DNA from: Branchiostoma belcheri
Taxonomy: Eukaryota > Chordata > Leptocardii > Amphioxiformes > Branchiostomatidae
DNA length: 64,000 nt
NCBI RefSeq assembly: GCF_001625305.1
Contig: NW_017802802.1
Span: 136,733 to 200,732, forward strand
Direction: 5' to 3'
Positions 23,660-36,200 of this stretch are shown one piece after another (within the stretch, counting starts at the first letter, position 1; each line of letters begins with the position of its first letter). The position numbers were made by a program, and so were the translations under genes. The notes beneath the pieces were generated by a model. That model was not told the DNA's origin. It saw only the letters and a list, made by a program, of their open reading frames with translations, and did not search any database.

Positions 23660-23741
23660 TCAACATGGCGGACTGAGACAAACTTTCTTGTCAGTTCGAC
23701 TCGCGTCTTCTGCCAGGTTTCTTCGGGGTACGGAAAATCTT
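23660..23741 (+). promoter_or_regulatory. Possible first non-coding exon of the FAM81 gene
   Basis: AACATGGCGGAC resembles the YY1-type start-site motif. It is followed within about 80 bp by a good donor, CTTTG|GTGAGT at 23742. The ATG inside the motif is closed by TGA after two codons, so this would be 5' UTR. The link to the coding exons 3 kb downstream is a guess from position and strand. Confidence 0.25.
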
Positions 23742-24166
23742 TGGTGAGTATGCACTTCTGTGTTTCACATTGTTGTATTAGACAACCTTATGTAGTATAT
23801 AGATAGTATATAACTCATGTATAAGGAGAGATTCAAGCAAAACTTGCCGGGTGGCGACTGGTTGGTAATGTTGAAGTGGAAGATCGGTTTCCACTACTGT
23901 TTCCACTCCAGTTCTCTTTACGTTCTCCAGCTCCGGACTGCATGAAAAATGGTTTAGACTGTTGATACCAGGTGTTGGTAACGGCATAAGTACCGGCTTA
24001 GTAAAACAAGAACGTTAACGGGCCCGTTACAGTATAGTGAACTTGGGAATCGATATGATAACAGACATATATAACTGTACAACAAAATACTTACCGTTCT
24101 TACCGTAACTTTCACACTACACTGATTTACGCGGGTAAAGCAGGTTGCACATGGATTTACTCAGTT

Positions 24167-24218
24167 ACATCAAGGAGGTTAAATACAAATACTTGTATTT
24201 AACCTCCTTGGTTACATG
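24167..24218. repeat. Short perfect hairpin
   Basis: TACATCAAGGAGGTTAAATA is mirrored by TATTTAACCTCCTTGGTTACA around a small loop, giving a stem of about 22 bp. A related half site, GGTTAACCTCCTTGGTTGA, lies at about 12152. It looks like the remnant of a palindromic MITE. Confidence 0.5.
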
Positions 24219-25244
24219 GATACTACAAAACGAATATGTTATTCAAGGCGCAGCATTTGAAGACAACGTCAATAAAAAATAAAAATAACAACATTAATGT
24301 ACATGAATAATGTACATGAATTAGGTGAAGACTAGGATACAGTAAAACACCAGAATATGTTTTTTTACGAATTTTAGTTCGCCTGTAAAATGTGTTGCCC
24401 AAGTCAGACAGAGCCAATTTAGGCCTTGATCCACGAAATGTGAAGTGTCAAAGTGATTGACTGCAACCGAGAAAACTTAGGTTCAGCTAGCATGTCAGTA
24501 AATTGGTAAAGCCCCTTAATCTTTAAAGAAAGTAAATCCTTTCCCACAACAAAATTCCAGCTCCGCCCTGGTAGTTTCTCAAGGTCCCCAGAGGCTTAAG
24601 TCCAGGTGTGTTTTGATGTTTCCTGTCTAAATCTCTCATCTCACCTGGTCTGGCAGGGCAGCAGCTATTGTATCAGGCTATTTACTAGTACTTATAAAAT
24701 TGGTCAAACCTGTTATATAAAAAGTGTAATCATATTTTTCAAATGACCGGTAATGATTGAATATGACAACTTGACAGTTTGGCTGAAAAGCATTTGTCTG
24801 CATTGCTATAACGTTACATTCATGAGCCATGAGCGAGTGAAAAGCTGCACTTTGAAAGTTTGAGAGTAAAAGTACTAGAATAGAAACAAATTATAACTTG
24901 CCCTGTAGTTTCTATATAGCAACTTGCAACATGCATATGTTAGAGATACTCTGAGTCTCTACCTTATGATTTTGACATGTAACTGCAAGCTTATAGACTC
25001 TGTAACTGCAAGCTTAAGTTTACCAGAGATCCCCTTATACCCGGTTTGAGAGTTAATAATTAATATCAATACAAATGATTTATGAATTCTCAACAGTGCA
25101 CTTCTCATGTTGTGCTTTGACTTAAGTTAAGCCCTTACTAATAAGCCCATCCCTGTGTTTATTTAAGGTGCCAGTTGCTATTTGCACTGCTAATACACAA
25201 GCTATTCACAGTCATTTGGCCCTGGCTTTTCCAAACACCGTAGC

Positions 25245-26000
25245 GTCCAGGGCTGGAAATCTCACCTACAGGTTAGTGCAGGTAAAAATTGGACCTGTGT
25301 AGGTATTTCTGATGTCTACCTGCACATACATGTAACCTGCACTAGTACTGGGCCATATATATGTACACGTATGTCACTGGGCCTTATATGTAACGTTACA
25401 CGTACTAGTATGTATGTGGATTATTACTGATTTACCATCCCTTATCCAATTATCTTTTCCACATTCTATCAACTCCCTCTACATGTTGTTTTTAACCACT
25501 CTATTGTAAGTTTGTCCCCAGAGAGGACGTACTACAAGTCTTATGAATATTTGATACAGTGGGATGTTTTTGTATTGTCGTTCTACATGTCACAATGATG
25601 GGTGGTGATTGGTTAATAGCAGACATTGTTAGAGTGGACTTGACGTGATTGATGTTGGTGCAGTTTTTGTTCAGCGGTCATTGTTAGGGAGGGTAAAGTC
25701 AAACAATTTGGCATTAAGGTGGGGTAGAGAATCTGGATTGTATCAGGATTTGATCAAGGTTTTACTGGTTGTCTAAAGTGTGTTACAGGTATGTATTGTA
25801 TCTGAATATTGTGGTTTATACTTTAGTATTAAGCCCTTTTTGTGTAATTTGCTGATTGTATGAAAGAAATCATGGAGATAGTTTCTGAACATTTTTAGTA
25901 TGACCCATACTTCGTAGAGTGGTATGTACAGGTAAAAATTTGTAGGTGCAGGTAATTTTTTGTGTTACCTGTGCCTATACAGGTAATTTTGTTCTATAAA
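25245..26000. repeat. Dispersed ACCTGCACAGGT-type repeat
   Basis: The stretch begins CAGGGCTGGAAATCTCACCT and is rich in CAGGTAAAAATT, TACCTGCAC and GTGTTACCTGTGCC. Shorter relatives lie at about 28388-28475 (CAGGGCTGGAAAAACCACCT) and 36975-37075 (TCTCTGATGTCTACCTATGC). No ORF is present. Confidence 0.4.
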
Positions 26001-26673
26001 TAGTACCATTCATCTTTGAATAACAAAAGGGTCACAGTCAAGCTTATACACAGGTTACGTACATTTGTACAATCTGAATACATGTATGTCTATATCTACA
26101 AATATCTGTGTTAATTGATTGATTGATTGTTATCAATATTTCGTAGTTATCAGATTACAATGTTTGGTATTCAAGGCATGGTACACTGTATTTACAATAG
26201 TCCCTAATTGCATGTTAAGCATGTCCATAAGTGAACTTTAACCAGGACTAGCTGGATTTGTCAATTGTTAAGTAACTGTTGCTGTTTTATCTTCAGGGGG
26301 AGGGGGCAGAAAATGTCTTTATTCCTTCAACAGCTTCTGTTTTTAATAAAAAAGATACTTATGTAAGATTCATTGTAGATTTAAGCAACTTTAAGCACCA
26401 GTTCTCTTTAATCTGTAATATGGTAGAGATCCTGGTTGGAGATTCACCGTGTAGATCTCAAGGTACTCACCAAAAAGGCAGTCAGAGCTTTTCAACTTTG
26501 ATGCATGTCACTCTAATTTAAATTGACTTGGAATATAGGCCTTTTCAACAAAGACTATGATTGGGATCTGTACTGGTAGAATCCCCAATTTTACCCTGAC
26601 ATGTATTTACCAGTAACATGACATGATCTTGCCCCTCAGGGTTACTTGTGGTTGAAGGGTCCAGAGGTCGTCC

Positions 26674-29600
26674 ATGGCGAGGGCTTCCCCGTCCCGTCTG
26701 CCGGCGCTCCCATCGTCCGAGGGCGGGGAGCGGGGCCTGGTTCCTCTCCGCAACCGCAGCCCGCCGACCTTCCACCGGCTGGACGTGCTCGAGGACAGGC
26801 TGCTGCACCAGGTACAGACTCCAGGGGCTGAACTGTAATAATTGGGGATGAGGGCATTAAAATGTAACGGCGTCCAATGTAGTTTCAAGGTTGCAAAACA
26901 AAAAATATTCTGTATGAGGAAATCTGTCAGATATTGACATTTACTGCCATTTCATAGCACAAGTAAAAAGGGTGTCTACTCAGGTGTTTTATTTTGTTCA
27001 GATCTGTACCTCAATATCTTTACAGATACATGTACGGGTATTAGGCACACACATGTACAGCATGTATAGCACTAGGTCAGAGCATTCTGTACTACTAAAA
27101 AGGACCTGATCACGTGTACATGTGTTTTTGCGTGTGTTTTGTTTGTATACAAATTGTTCTGGGTATTCTGCAGGAGAAGACCACCCAGTCCCTGGTAGAC
27201 CGAGCCTTCCGTATTAAGGAGGACCTGATCGAGAGTCTGAGTTTCACCAAGGGAACCCTGCAGGGGGAGCAGACCGCCAGGCAGCTGCTGGAGGACCACA
27301 TCAGGACCATCACCGTCGTGGTCAAGAGACTCAGCAGGGAGATAGAGGTAGGAAAACTACACTTTAATTACTGTACAGCCTGTGTCTGACAACATGTATA
27401 TACATGCTTACATGTACCTAATGTTACTGACCACATCAGGACCATCACGGTTGTGGTCAAGAGACTCAGCAGGGAGATAGAGGTAGGACTAGTGATGCAT
27501 ACCGGTTCACTGGACTTGGATCCGGACTTGTAAGAATGTTTAGGTTCAAGTCCAAAAAAACCTAAAAGTCAAGAACCGAGTCCGGACTTATTACCATTAA
27601 AGACCATTTCACATACCCATTTTCTTTCCAAACCACCTAAAACCTTCCGTAGATTGCAAAATCTTTGCTGCAAAATGAAGAAAACATTGCCATCGGGCAT
27701 CGCCAAGTACCGGCCTCCATGTTGTGTGGCCAAAGTTTCACCCAGACAACATTGCAAGGTTGCCAACATGCAATTTTGTATATGCCATGGGTTTAGGTCC
27801 GGACTTACAAGTCCGGAACTGAACCTAAACCTCTGGACTTGAATCCGGACTTGAACCTGAAATTGGGTTTAGGTATGCATCACTAGGTAGGACAATCACC
27901 ACACATGCTTACTTACGTATAGCCTGTCACTTACTACATGTATGAGCTAGTCACATGTGCTTAGCTTATCTTATTGACCACATCAGAACCATCAACCATC
28001 ACCCCAAAACGTTCTGTAGAAGTGCTACCGGTATGTACATTACGCTACAGATTTTGCACAGGCACATTAACTTTTGTACATTCTGCCGACATGCTGCCCA
28101 GACCTGATGTGTTATGACTTGTTAGGATTTAACTGGTTGTACAGCTCACTTTCGGATGTTTAGTGTTATTATAGTCCCGTAACCTAGAGGCTTGTCTGCA
28201 CATCAGGTGTTGGAGGACCAGATAAAGGCAAAGGAGTCGGAGATCCAAGGAACCAACATCACCGCCAAGAACCTGGAGTTCCAACATGTGGCCGGGGTCG
28301 GAGACCTCAGGGGCAGGGTCGCCAGGTCAGTGGCTTGGCTTCTCTTGATTGATATATCTAAAAAGAATCTAAAAAAAATATATCCTGCAGGGCTGGAAAA
28401 ACCACCTGCATATGCAGGTTACGCACAGGTGTTTTTCTGATCTACTTCCACCTGTCCACACCGGCCTTTGTACTGGACAGATCTTTGTAAAGTAGCTTAA
28501 GTCTAAAGAAACTAGCTGTTCTCTCACCAATTGATAATAAAAAGGCTAGACACAGGTGGTTTGAATGTACCAATTAGGAACCATAGCTTATAATGTCCTC
28601 TGCAACCCTACCATGTAGTATCCCAGTTAGTTGAGCTACATGTATTGCATATCGAGTTTCCAACTTTCTGCTTTACAAGCAAAGTCGTATATCTTGAGAC
28701 AACTGTCACCCATTCTACCATGTCATGTAAGTTTCATTTAATGATCGCAGTGTTGAATATGAGTAAGGCTTGCATTTGACTTTGTTTTGTTGTCTGTTCA
28801 GATGTGATGCGTCCATCGCCCGTCTGGCGGCAGACCTGCGTACGGTGTCGGAGTCTCTCCAGGCTGTGCACAGAGAACAGACCAACAGTACCGCCATCCT
28901 CAAGAACAAACTGGACAGGCTGGAGCAGTCGGTGAGTACAATATCTCTGTCTCTTACTCACTGTCTGTTTCATGTCAGAGCAGGATTCAGCCCTGTAGAG
29001 CCGGAGGTCCCATACTTGAGGGGAGTCACACCTCCAGCACATTAATGATCCTACCGCACTTATCAAAAAGCTAGTTAGCAGCTAGTTAAATGAACCTACA
29101 TGTACATGTATAGCCCTGCTGGACTCATAACCCTGCATATGTATCATTATAAAGTGTGTTCTTTCCTGCTGGTACTTCTAGACCAGTGAGTTGAACAGCA
29201 ACCTTGGTAAGACGACGACAGAGCAGAGCTCCAAGCTGAAGGAAGTAGAAGGACAGAACAGCAGCCAGCTGGCCCTGCTGGACTCCAAAACCCGCGGGCT
29301 GGTCGAGGACATCCGCGCCTCTATCGCCTCAAACCATCGGTACGCGGAGGGGGAGAGGGAGAGGCTGGAGCAGCACCTGCTCAACAGGATTGAACTGTCC
29401 CACCACACAAGGGATGTCAGACAGGTCAGTTACAAGCATTTACAAGTAGTAACTGAGTACTGATAGTGACAGGACTTACAATTATGTGAAATTAATCTAC
29501 ACGAGTTCTAAAATTTCTTTGAAGTCTCTTACCTGACACGTATAATTGTCAGGATAGACTCCAAACTGATAGAATCGGCAAGTTTCTTGTCACAAATTTT

Positions 29601-30115
29601 TGTAGATGCCAATACAGTAGGGGCCTCTTTATTACTCAGTTCTACAGATCCTTTGTATTATTATGCGGGGTTTTGATTTGACATTCCACATGATATAACC
29701 AGCCACTGCCGGGTGACTGAAAAGCTGGCAAGCGACACACACAAAAAAAAGACAGCTCCAGCTCAACTCCAAAATCAATCCTTTAATTTCCCAGGCGCAG
29801 TTTGAGAAGAGAGTGGAGGACAAGATCGACAAGCTGGCCACGCGGCTGAAGAAGCTGGAGGAGGAAGTCCTGCGCCAGGCGGAGCGCGCCAAGGCCGACA
29901 CCTTCGCCCAGACCACCAGGACGCGCATGGAACGTCTGGAGAGGCTGCAGAGGGAGGAGGTGGAGAAGCTGCGGGCCGAGCTTCACCATGGGTTCAAGGA
30001 CGTGCACCACAGCATGAACTCCATGAGGTCAGTGATGGATGGAAAGAGAGAACTGCTGAAGGAGGAGCTGCAGAAGGAACTGACCCAGGTTAGGAAGATG
30101 GTGGTGCTCATCTAG
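26674..30115 (+). CDS. FAM81A: FAM81A-like coiled-coil protein
   Basis: Six exons: 26674-26811, 27174-27347, 28207-28325, 28802-28931, 29182-29424 and 29795-30115. They total 1125 bases and 374 residues with every phase matching; human FAM81A is close to this length. Diagnostic pieces are QSLVDRAFRIKEDLIESL and ARQLLEDHIRTITVVVKRLS in exon 2 and the C-terminus ELTQVRKMVVLI. Almost the whole protein after residue 45 is charged, heptad-like coiled coil, with no enzyme motif, signal peptide or membrane span. The family is little characterised; vertebrate FAM81A is reported at synapses. The start ATG (GCGAGG) opens a short Pro/Ser-rich N-terminus. FAM81A versus FAM81B cannot be settled by eye, and amphioxus may hold a single ancestor of both. 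Confidence 0.85.
27293..28010 (+). repeat. Tandemly repeated exon-2/intron segment in the FAM81 gene
   Basis: The end of exon 2 with its donor (27293-27355) is repeated at 27431-27489, starting GACCACATCAGGACCATCAC and ending GAGATAGAGGTAGGAC. A shorter third copy starts at about 27975 (GACCACATCAGAACCATCAA). The intron sequence between copies is also similar (ACATGCTTAC, GCCTGT). The unit is about 138 bp, and the hAT-like element sits in copy 2. Copy 2 keeps an open frame and a donor and could be a decoy exon. Confidence 0.75.
27490..27885. mobile_element. hAT-type MITE with 8-bp target duplication
   Basis: The termini TAGTGATGCATACC (27490-27503) and GGTATGCATCACTA (27872-27885) are perfect inverted repeats. 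They are flanked by GGTAGGAC direct repeats at 27482-27489 and 27886-27893. An 8-bp duplication and TAGTG ends are hallmarks of hAT elements. The 396-bp interior has TCCGGACTTG repeats and no transposase. The duplicated bases are the splice donor of the second exon-2 copy. Confidence 0.85.
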
Positions 30116-31075
30116 GAAGAGAACAAGTAATCTTGTGCTTATCTCAAATCAGCAGGGGACAAGCAGAACCGGGCAGAATTGCCAAAGTTCAAGAAAGCCT
30201 ATTAATTATATCTCCTTCACACTAAATGTTGAGTGAGCTGGAATGCCATTGGCATGAAAATGTCTTTAGAATACCCACTGTTACATACAATTGTCATGTA
30301 CATATGTATACAGGTTCATATTCTTCCTGATTGTATGAATGTTCGTTCTTCCATGCATCAAATTTGAATTCTTAAGAGACAGCAGAGGCAGAAAAGTTTG
30401 TGGTGAAAGTACCAATGTTTGGTAAAGCAGTTTCTGTAGCAAGATTTGTACCTGCATGTCTGTCAAGTACATGATATTTTAAGTCAATGAAAATATCTAT
30501 GTAACTATTATGTAATTTTCATTCTAAGAAAGAACATGAAGAGAATTAAGATACACATTTTGTACTTGGAACATTATATTAATACCAGAATGTAATTTTA
30601 TCAAAATCTTTAATGAATACTTGTTGACAATAATATGAGCCTTCATTGTACTTCCCGTTAATGTTGTGAATCCATGTGTTAAATCTATGCAAACATGTAA
30701 GGATGGATGTATATAGTAGAGATGTAGGTATATATTATTAACAAGAGTTAAGAGCATGTTGTACATGTTACATGTACATACTTCTTTTTGTTAAATAGAA
30801 GTTTGTGGTTGTTTTTCAATCTCCATGTACATTCCTGTTGATTCTATTTTTGATAATTCTTTAGATTGTTCTTATAAGTCCAAGCTTGATGGCTAAAATA
30901 GTGTTTTACTTTATGTACATGGTAGGTCTTTTATACACTGTAATGGCAAGACATAAACAAAAAAATTATGTATTCTATGCAACAGACCTATTTCTATGCT
31001 CACTACCTCAGTGAACCTGCATTTCTGCTTCGTTATGCTGTAAAGTTTTTCTTACGTAAATACAATTCTATTGAA

Positions 31076-31081
31076 AATAAA
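31076..31081 (+). promoter_or_regulatory. Candidate poly(A) signal of the FAM81 gene
   Basis: AATAAA about 960 bp after the stop at 30113-30115. The 30116-31100 interval is AT-rich and fits a 3' UTR. Confidence 0.45.
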
Positions 31082-31114
31082 CAAACACTTTTAGTACTAC
31101 TTTAAACATGTGCA

Positions 31115-31120
31115 TTTATT
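31115..31120 (-). promoter_or_regulatory. Possible distal poly(A) signal of PIG-O
   Basis: AATAAA on the minus strand, only 34 bp from the FAM81 signal on the other strand. It would give PIG-O a 2.1-kb 3' UTR. A nearer minus-strand AATAAA at about 32310 may be the one used. Confidence 0.3.
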
Positions 31121-33240
31121 TCTGGATTACATCTGAGTTCTGGATGACTACATAGTACACTTCCTATTGTACACATTGTTCGTTCTGTAGAAACCTCTCA
31201 ATACTGACAGTAGCTACTTGCTAGCAACACATTTTCTGTCAACACTGCCACAAAAACATTACAACAACCATCAATATTCAAACATCCCTTCGATATATAC
31301 ACTCACTTTCAGCAATGAAGCATTCAAAGACCATTTAGCACAGTGATACATTTGTAGATGCCTGTATTGGCTAATATGTACAGTAGAACATTCAATTCAA
31401 GCACATCTAAATATAAACATTTTAGCAAGCTTGCTCCTTGTGCTATGTCATAAGGATGCTTGCAATTAAATGCAAGTACATTTAAAAATACACAATGTCA
31501 TACATATACACATACTCTAACTGGAAGAGTGCTTGCCAGGCTAAAATACTACATATATCTAATGATATAGTATGTACAATGAGAAAATTGATAGTATTTG
31601 CAGTCTGTTTGCTTAACACAACTTTTACACATTGTTTCAAGTTACCGTAGAGTCAGTGATATACCCTACTTATACAATCCCTCTCCCTACTGTCCAGTGG
31701 ACAGACACTTCTACTAGTTTTGTACCAAAACTCTTTATCACAACTCAAGTGATTCTATATGTTGTATACTGTATGCATCGCCATCGGTTAGCAATGGTCA
31801 ATAAGGTACTTTTCATATTCACATCCAATCAAAGCCTTGGTACAGTCGAAGACCTGCTATATCTAGACAATTGTACAAATATATCATGTGTACATACATG
31901 TATATGTATGGCAGTAATCATCATCATCATCGGTCGACCGTATTGGTCGGGGTTATACCGCCCCTTACGAGGTGGCATACCCTTTCGTTAGCTTAATACA
32001 AGACGGGGTTCATGTATTGTATTGTATTGACAATATACAGAACAAGTATTACACAAAGACACTGTAGAAGAGGTCTGGGATATGTAGAAGACCTGATTTC
32101 CTTACTAACATATATACAATTCCTGCATACAAAAAATAATACCTTCACAAGCTGTTCACATGCTCCTGGGCACATTTACATGTATGTACTATTAGAAATG
32201 TGTTGGGGACCCTATTTCCAATAATTTCCAATATTTACACCTACATTTCATGTTTGTCACATGAAATAAAAATTATTAGATGACCTTAACATGTAACATT
32301 GAATTAATTTTATTCAGACATTAGGAATTCTTTCTGAACAAAACATCTGCTGAAAACACTATGATCATACCCTTCACTGTACTAGTAATAACAATGGTCC
32401 TTTTGTTCAAAAGAGCGATTTTGAGGCAGTAAAACTTGATTTTCAAAGTCAATTTTCAGGTTACTAGAGGATTCTTTCAACAGTGAGTGACAAGGTAAGG
32501 ATACTGACCTCCAAATGTTCGATGACTATCAGTCCATTTTGTTCACGGAGTGGCCCCCTCTCGCGAGACTAGGCCACTCTGTGAACAAGATGGACTGATA
32601 GTCATTGAAAATTTGGAGGTTAGTATCCTTACCATTCAAAGTTGTCACTGTTGAAAGAATCCTCTAGTAACTATATGTGACAAATGAATCTCTTCAACAA
32701 TTTTCAGGTTATTTTTTTACGTAGACTAAAAGAAAGTTGAATCAATCCCATAGCATACTGATATCTGTGAGCAGACTGTGAGGCAAAAATGTGATGTTGC
32801 TGACAGAAAAGGTTGTTTTGTACTGTAGGCTGGTTCTAGCTATTTATTGGTGGTAACAAAAAATAATGGGGCTCCTCATGTAGCTTGTTTCTGGGCTGTT
32901 TCAAATGCAAAAAGATGACAAAATGTGCTAAGAAAAGGCAAAATGTCATTATCATAAAGATTTTCTAATTCAGAATATGTTTTGTTTTGCTACCCTGAAA
33001 ACGCATTGGCTTTGTTATGCATTGTCCCTTTGTCATACTTAGAACTGTGTATATGTACACAGCGATTTGATTGACTCCCCTGGCCAATTATTGATTCTAT
33101 TTTTGCCAAATCTTACTGTCCATAACCCCCAAGGAAGATGGAAGCCAGGGAAGAGGCTTGATTAGCCCAACAGTGAGAGATTGTGTGTAACACAGGCTAG
33201 GCACTGCCCTGTACACCATACGATGTGTCAAATATTTTCC
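31121..33240. other. Shared 3' flank of two convergent genes
   Basis: No coding exon is seen. The interval holds possible PIG-O 3' UTR, a long foldback (32460-32671), an ATCATC run near 31918 and many ACATGTA words. ORFs are short and lack motifs. Confidence 0.5.
32460..32671. repeat. Long inverted repeat (foldback), arms about 95 bp
   Basis: The left arm starts GTTACTAGAGGATTCTTTCA. The right arm ends TGAAAGAATCCTCTAGTAAC, its exact complement. Pairing continues through GGTAAGGATACTGACCTCCAAAT and GACTATCAGTCCATTTTGTTCAC to a short CCCTCTCGCGAGACTA loop. It is probably a foldback transposon remnant. Confidence 0.8.
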
Positions 33241-36200
33241 CTACTGTGTCTTACAATAGTCCCTGAGCTTCCCCACCCAGGCTGCCAGGGAGTCGTCCAC
33301 ACGCAGCAGGAGCAGGTAGGACAGGAGCATCGTGATGCAGACCACCATGAAGGACACGCCCTCAAACACGTACCGCGGAGCAAAGATGTTCCACACCATC
33401 AGGTGGTTACGCAGGTACCCGGCCGTCACCATGGTGCCTCCCAGCTGGAGCAGAAATGCACTTAAATTTCAGTCAATTTCAAACTAATATGTACATAAGC
33501 ACTCATCATATCGATCTAAGGCAAGCTTGATTCAAAGTTCATGTACATTGGTAAGAGTCATTCTGCAATTCCAATGTTGAAATTGATGTTACAATTTCTT
33601 GTTTGGGGACACTAAATTTTCCAAACTTCTGGCACATTTTCCGTTGAAATATTTGTTTTCTCAAGTAGGTATGACATAAATAAAATTCAACAGGTCAGTC
33701 TGGTACCTCAGGTGATCCAGAATATACATGTACATTGTATTTTTTAAGTACATTTTGGTTGTTATACTTATTCGGTTGTATTATGATCTTATTCTGGACT
33801 CCAGGGAAAACAGTGATATCATGGAGATCAAAATACTGTATACCAAACCAAATCAAACCTTGATGAGGTTGAATAAGAGGTACATGCTGTAGAGTCGGAG
33901 GCTGTTGAGGCGGTACTCCACCGGGTGCTCGTGCAGAACAAACTCTCCCTTCTGCAGCTCATCCAGAACCTCCTGGTTACCATGGTGACTGGCTGCCAGC
34001 TTCTTGTCCATCCACTTCCCTCGGCAGAACGGCCAGACCAGCAGCAGGGGCAGCGACACTGGGACGGGTAAAAAATCAAGGACAATGGAAGAAAAAAGAC
34101 CTCGAGTGATGGGATGTTATCTGGCTGACTGGCCAGTAATGTGTGAAAATTTGGCTGATGGTGCAATCATGAGAGGAAGTTACTTCATACAAATTCGTAT
34201 GAGTAGTAATCCATTGTGTGACATAATTTAATCCGGTGTGTCCCTCTAATCATAGTTTGTACAGAAATTCCAAACCATTCTAGACAATCCCGAAGGCTAA
34301 AATCTTTATTGAAAAGTGTGGTCCTTCTTAAACATGGGACCAAGTTCCTTTGTCTTTGAATATACAGTCTGAGGCAGAATTGCTAACCGCTAGACCACAT
34401 CACATCGTACTCACCTGTAAACAGCACCTGAGAGGCAAACGTGTTCAAGCCAATCAGCACGGCCGGGACAAGGTTGTTGTCGAAGTCTCCATAGAACCCT
34501 GTGAATGCTGACTCAAAGCGGATGGTCGGTATGGCTGCCTGGTGGCCGGTGTAGAAGAAGTACTGACTGGTCATCAGTCCCCACCCAACCACTACTGGCC
34601 AGGGCACCTGGGATAGCACTGCAACAGTAAAAGTGGTATTTTGTCATTGAGAACCAAAGGTTTTGATATTTTGCTCTACTTTTTTGTTTGTTCATGAAAA
34701 GGACAGGTTTAACAATGCAACAGTAGTGTCTGCTTTGCTGTTATTTTACCTCAGTTCAAAATTAAAAGAGTTGTAGCTTCCATTGGCATTGGTTTACAGT
34801 TATATACCAAGTACAATCATATACATAGTTTCAAACACTTTAAACACAATTAGGTTCTACCATCATTCTTACCTGTAGATACAGATTAAGCTTACAAGTC
34901 TGCTTACACTTACAGAAGATACAGGATTAAGCTTATAAGCAGCAGGAGATATGGCTAGGGACAGTGCTACATGTACTTGGAGTTACATTACAGAGAGGAG
35001 CAAGGGGCCAGTTTCTGGCCTGAGCACTTATGCAGTAGGTACATGTAGACAACAGGCATACATGTACATGTATCTTACCTGTTGTTGAGCCTGGTTGGCT
35101 GAGGCCTTCCTTCCTAGCCTGGGTTCTCTTAACAGCAGCGTGGAACTCCAGGTACAGCCCCATCTGCACCAGTAACAGCAGCACAGCTGGGGCCAGCCCG
35201 TCACCTAACAACAGGGCCAGCAGCTGGCTGCACGTCACTGTGGTGACCAGGGACGCAGCCGAGTACACAGTGGCGAGTCCGTACACCGCAGGGATGCGTT
35301 TCGTGGCATCGCCCCCATCCCACTCCTCCTTTGCCGGGTTCCCGTTTCTCGGCGGGAGGGTTGTTCCCCGGCCCTTGACCTGGTTGTAGAGTTTGGAGAG
35401 GTGCCTGCTGTCTCGGCCTCCGTTCTGGAGCGTTCTGTCGGGCCCGTAGTAGTTCCTGTCGATCTGCAGGAGGAGACAGAGCGGCTTCCAGATGAGGGAG
35501 ACAAAGGAGCTGAAGATGATGACGTACACGACTCGGGGGAGGATGACCTGCTCCCAGGCGGGGAGGTTGTCCAACACACGCTGCGGCAGTGCCTGCATGG
35601 CCCAGTACAGCGACGTGCACACTGCCGCCACCGGTAGGGCGTACTTCACGTTCAGTACCGTCGGCGTCACGCTGTCCATGTTTCCGCTCTTGCTCATGAA
35701 CAGGCGCAGGCTCACGGGAATGAGCGCCATGCACGCGGCCGCAAAGAAGTAGCGAGCATTTTTGTGCCCCCCTTCAATAGTCGACAGTGACTTCAGGAAG
35801 TGCGGGGTCTCACACCACCACTGCTCTTCCCGACAGGCACGGAAGAACATGGACAACCTGACGCAGACGCTAAACACCACCACAACAAACAGCAGCAGGA
35901 GACTCGGTCTCGTGATGTATCTTCCAATGTCGAAACTCTTCTCCACCCGAGCCCTCTTCTGGGTCTGCTCCTTACTGGGCACACTTTGCCTGTTGAAGTT
36001 TGCAGCCACGAGTAGACTCCACACCAGAGACTGCAGGAGAAATGCTGTGATGGTGTCCTCATTGATCAGGAAACTGTTAGCTCCCAGGCCACAGGCGTTC
36101 CACCCGACCAGCGAAGTGGCCACTATCCAGTCAATGGGCTGTTTTCTCAGCGTTCTCCACAGCTCTAGGACCTTTGATGTTTGTTTTGAGGACTTGTTGG

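Larger units (their letters stand above)
20440..26673. other. Intergenic plus possible 5' UTR of the FAM81 gene
   Basis: No coding exon was found. The region contains the LINE-bearing inverted-repeat element and MITE at 21278-22733, a short hairpin at 24167-24218 and a dispersed ACCTACAGGT-type repeat at about 25245-26000. A possible non-coding first exon lies at about 23660-23741. The 128-codon ORF at 23420-23806 runs over that point and has no motif. Confidence 0.5.

Noticed and set aside
23420..23806. 128-codon plus-strand ORF
   Set aside because: No motif is seen, and it runs through a good splice donor at 23742 that better explains the region as a non-coding first exon.
34933..35078. 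C-terminal extension of the large PIG-O open frame
   Set aside because: The frame runs past a good donor at 35078-35077. PIG-O homology resumes in phase at 34618, so these codons are intronic.
35201..35734. 177-codon minus-strand ORF within PIG-O
   Set aside because: It is an out-of-frame shadow of a GC-rich part of the PIG-O exon.
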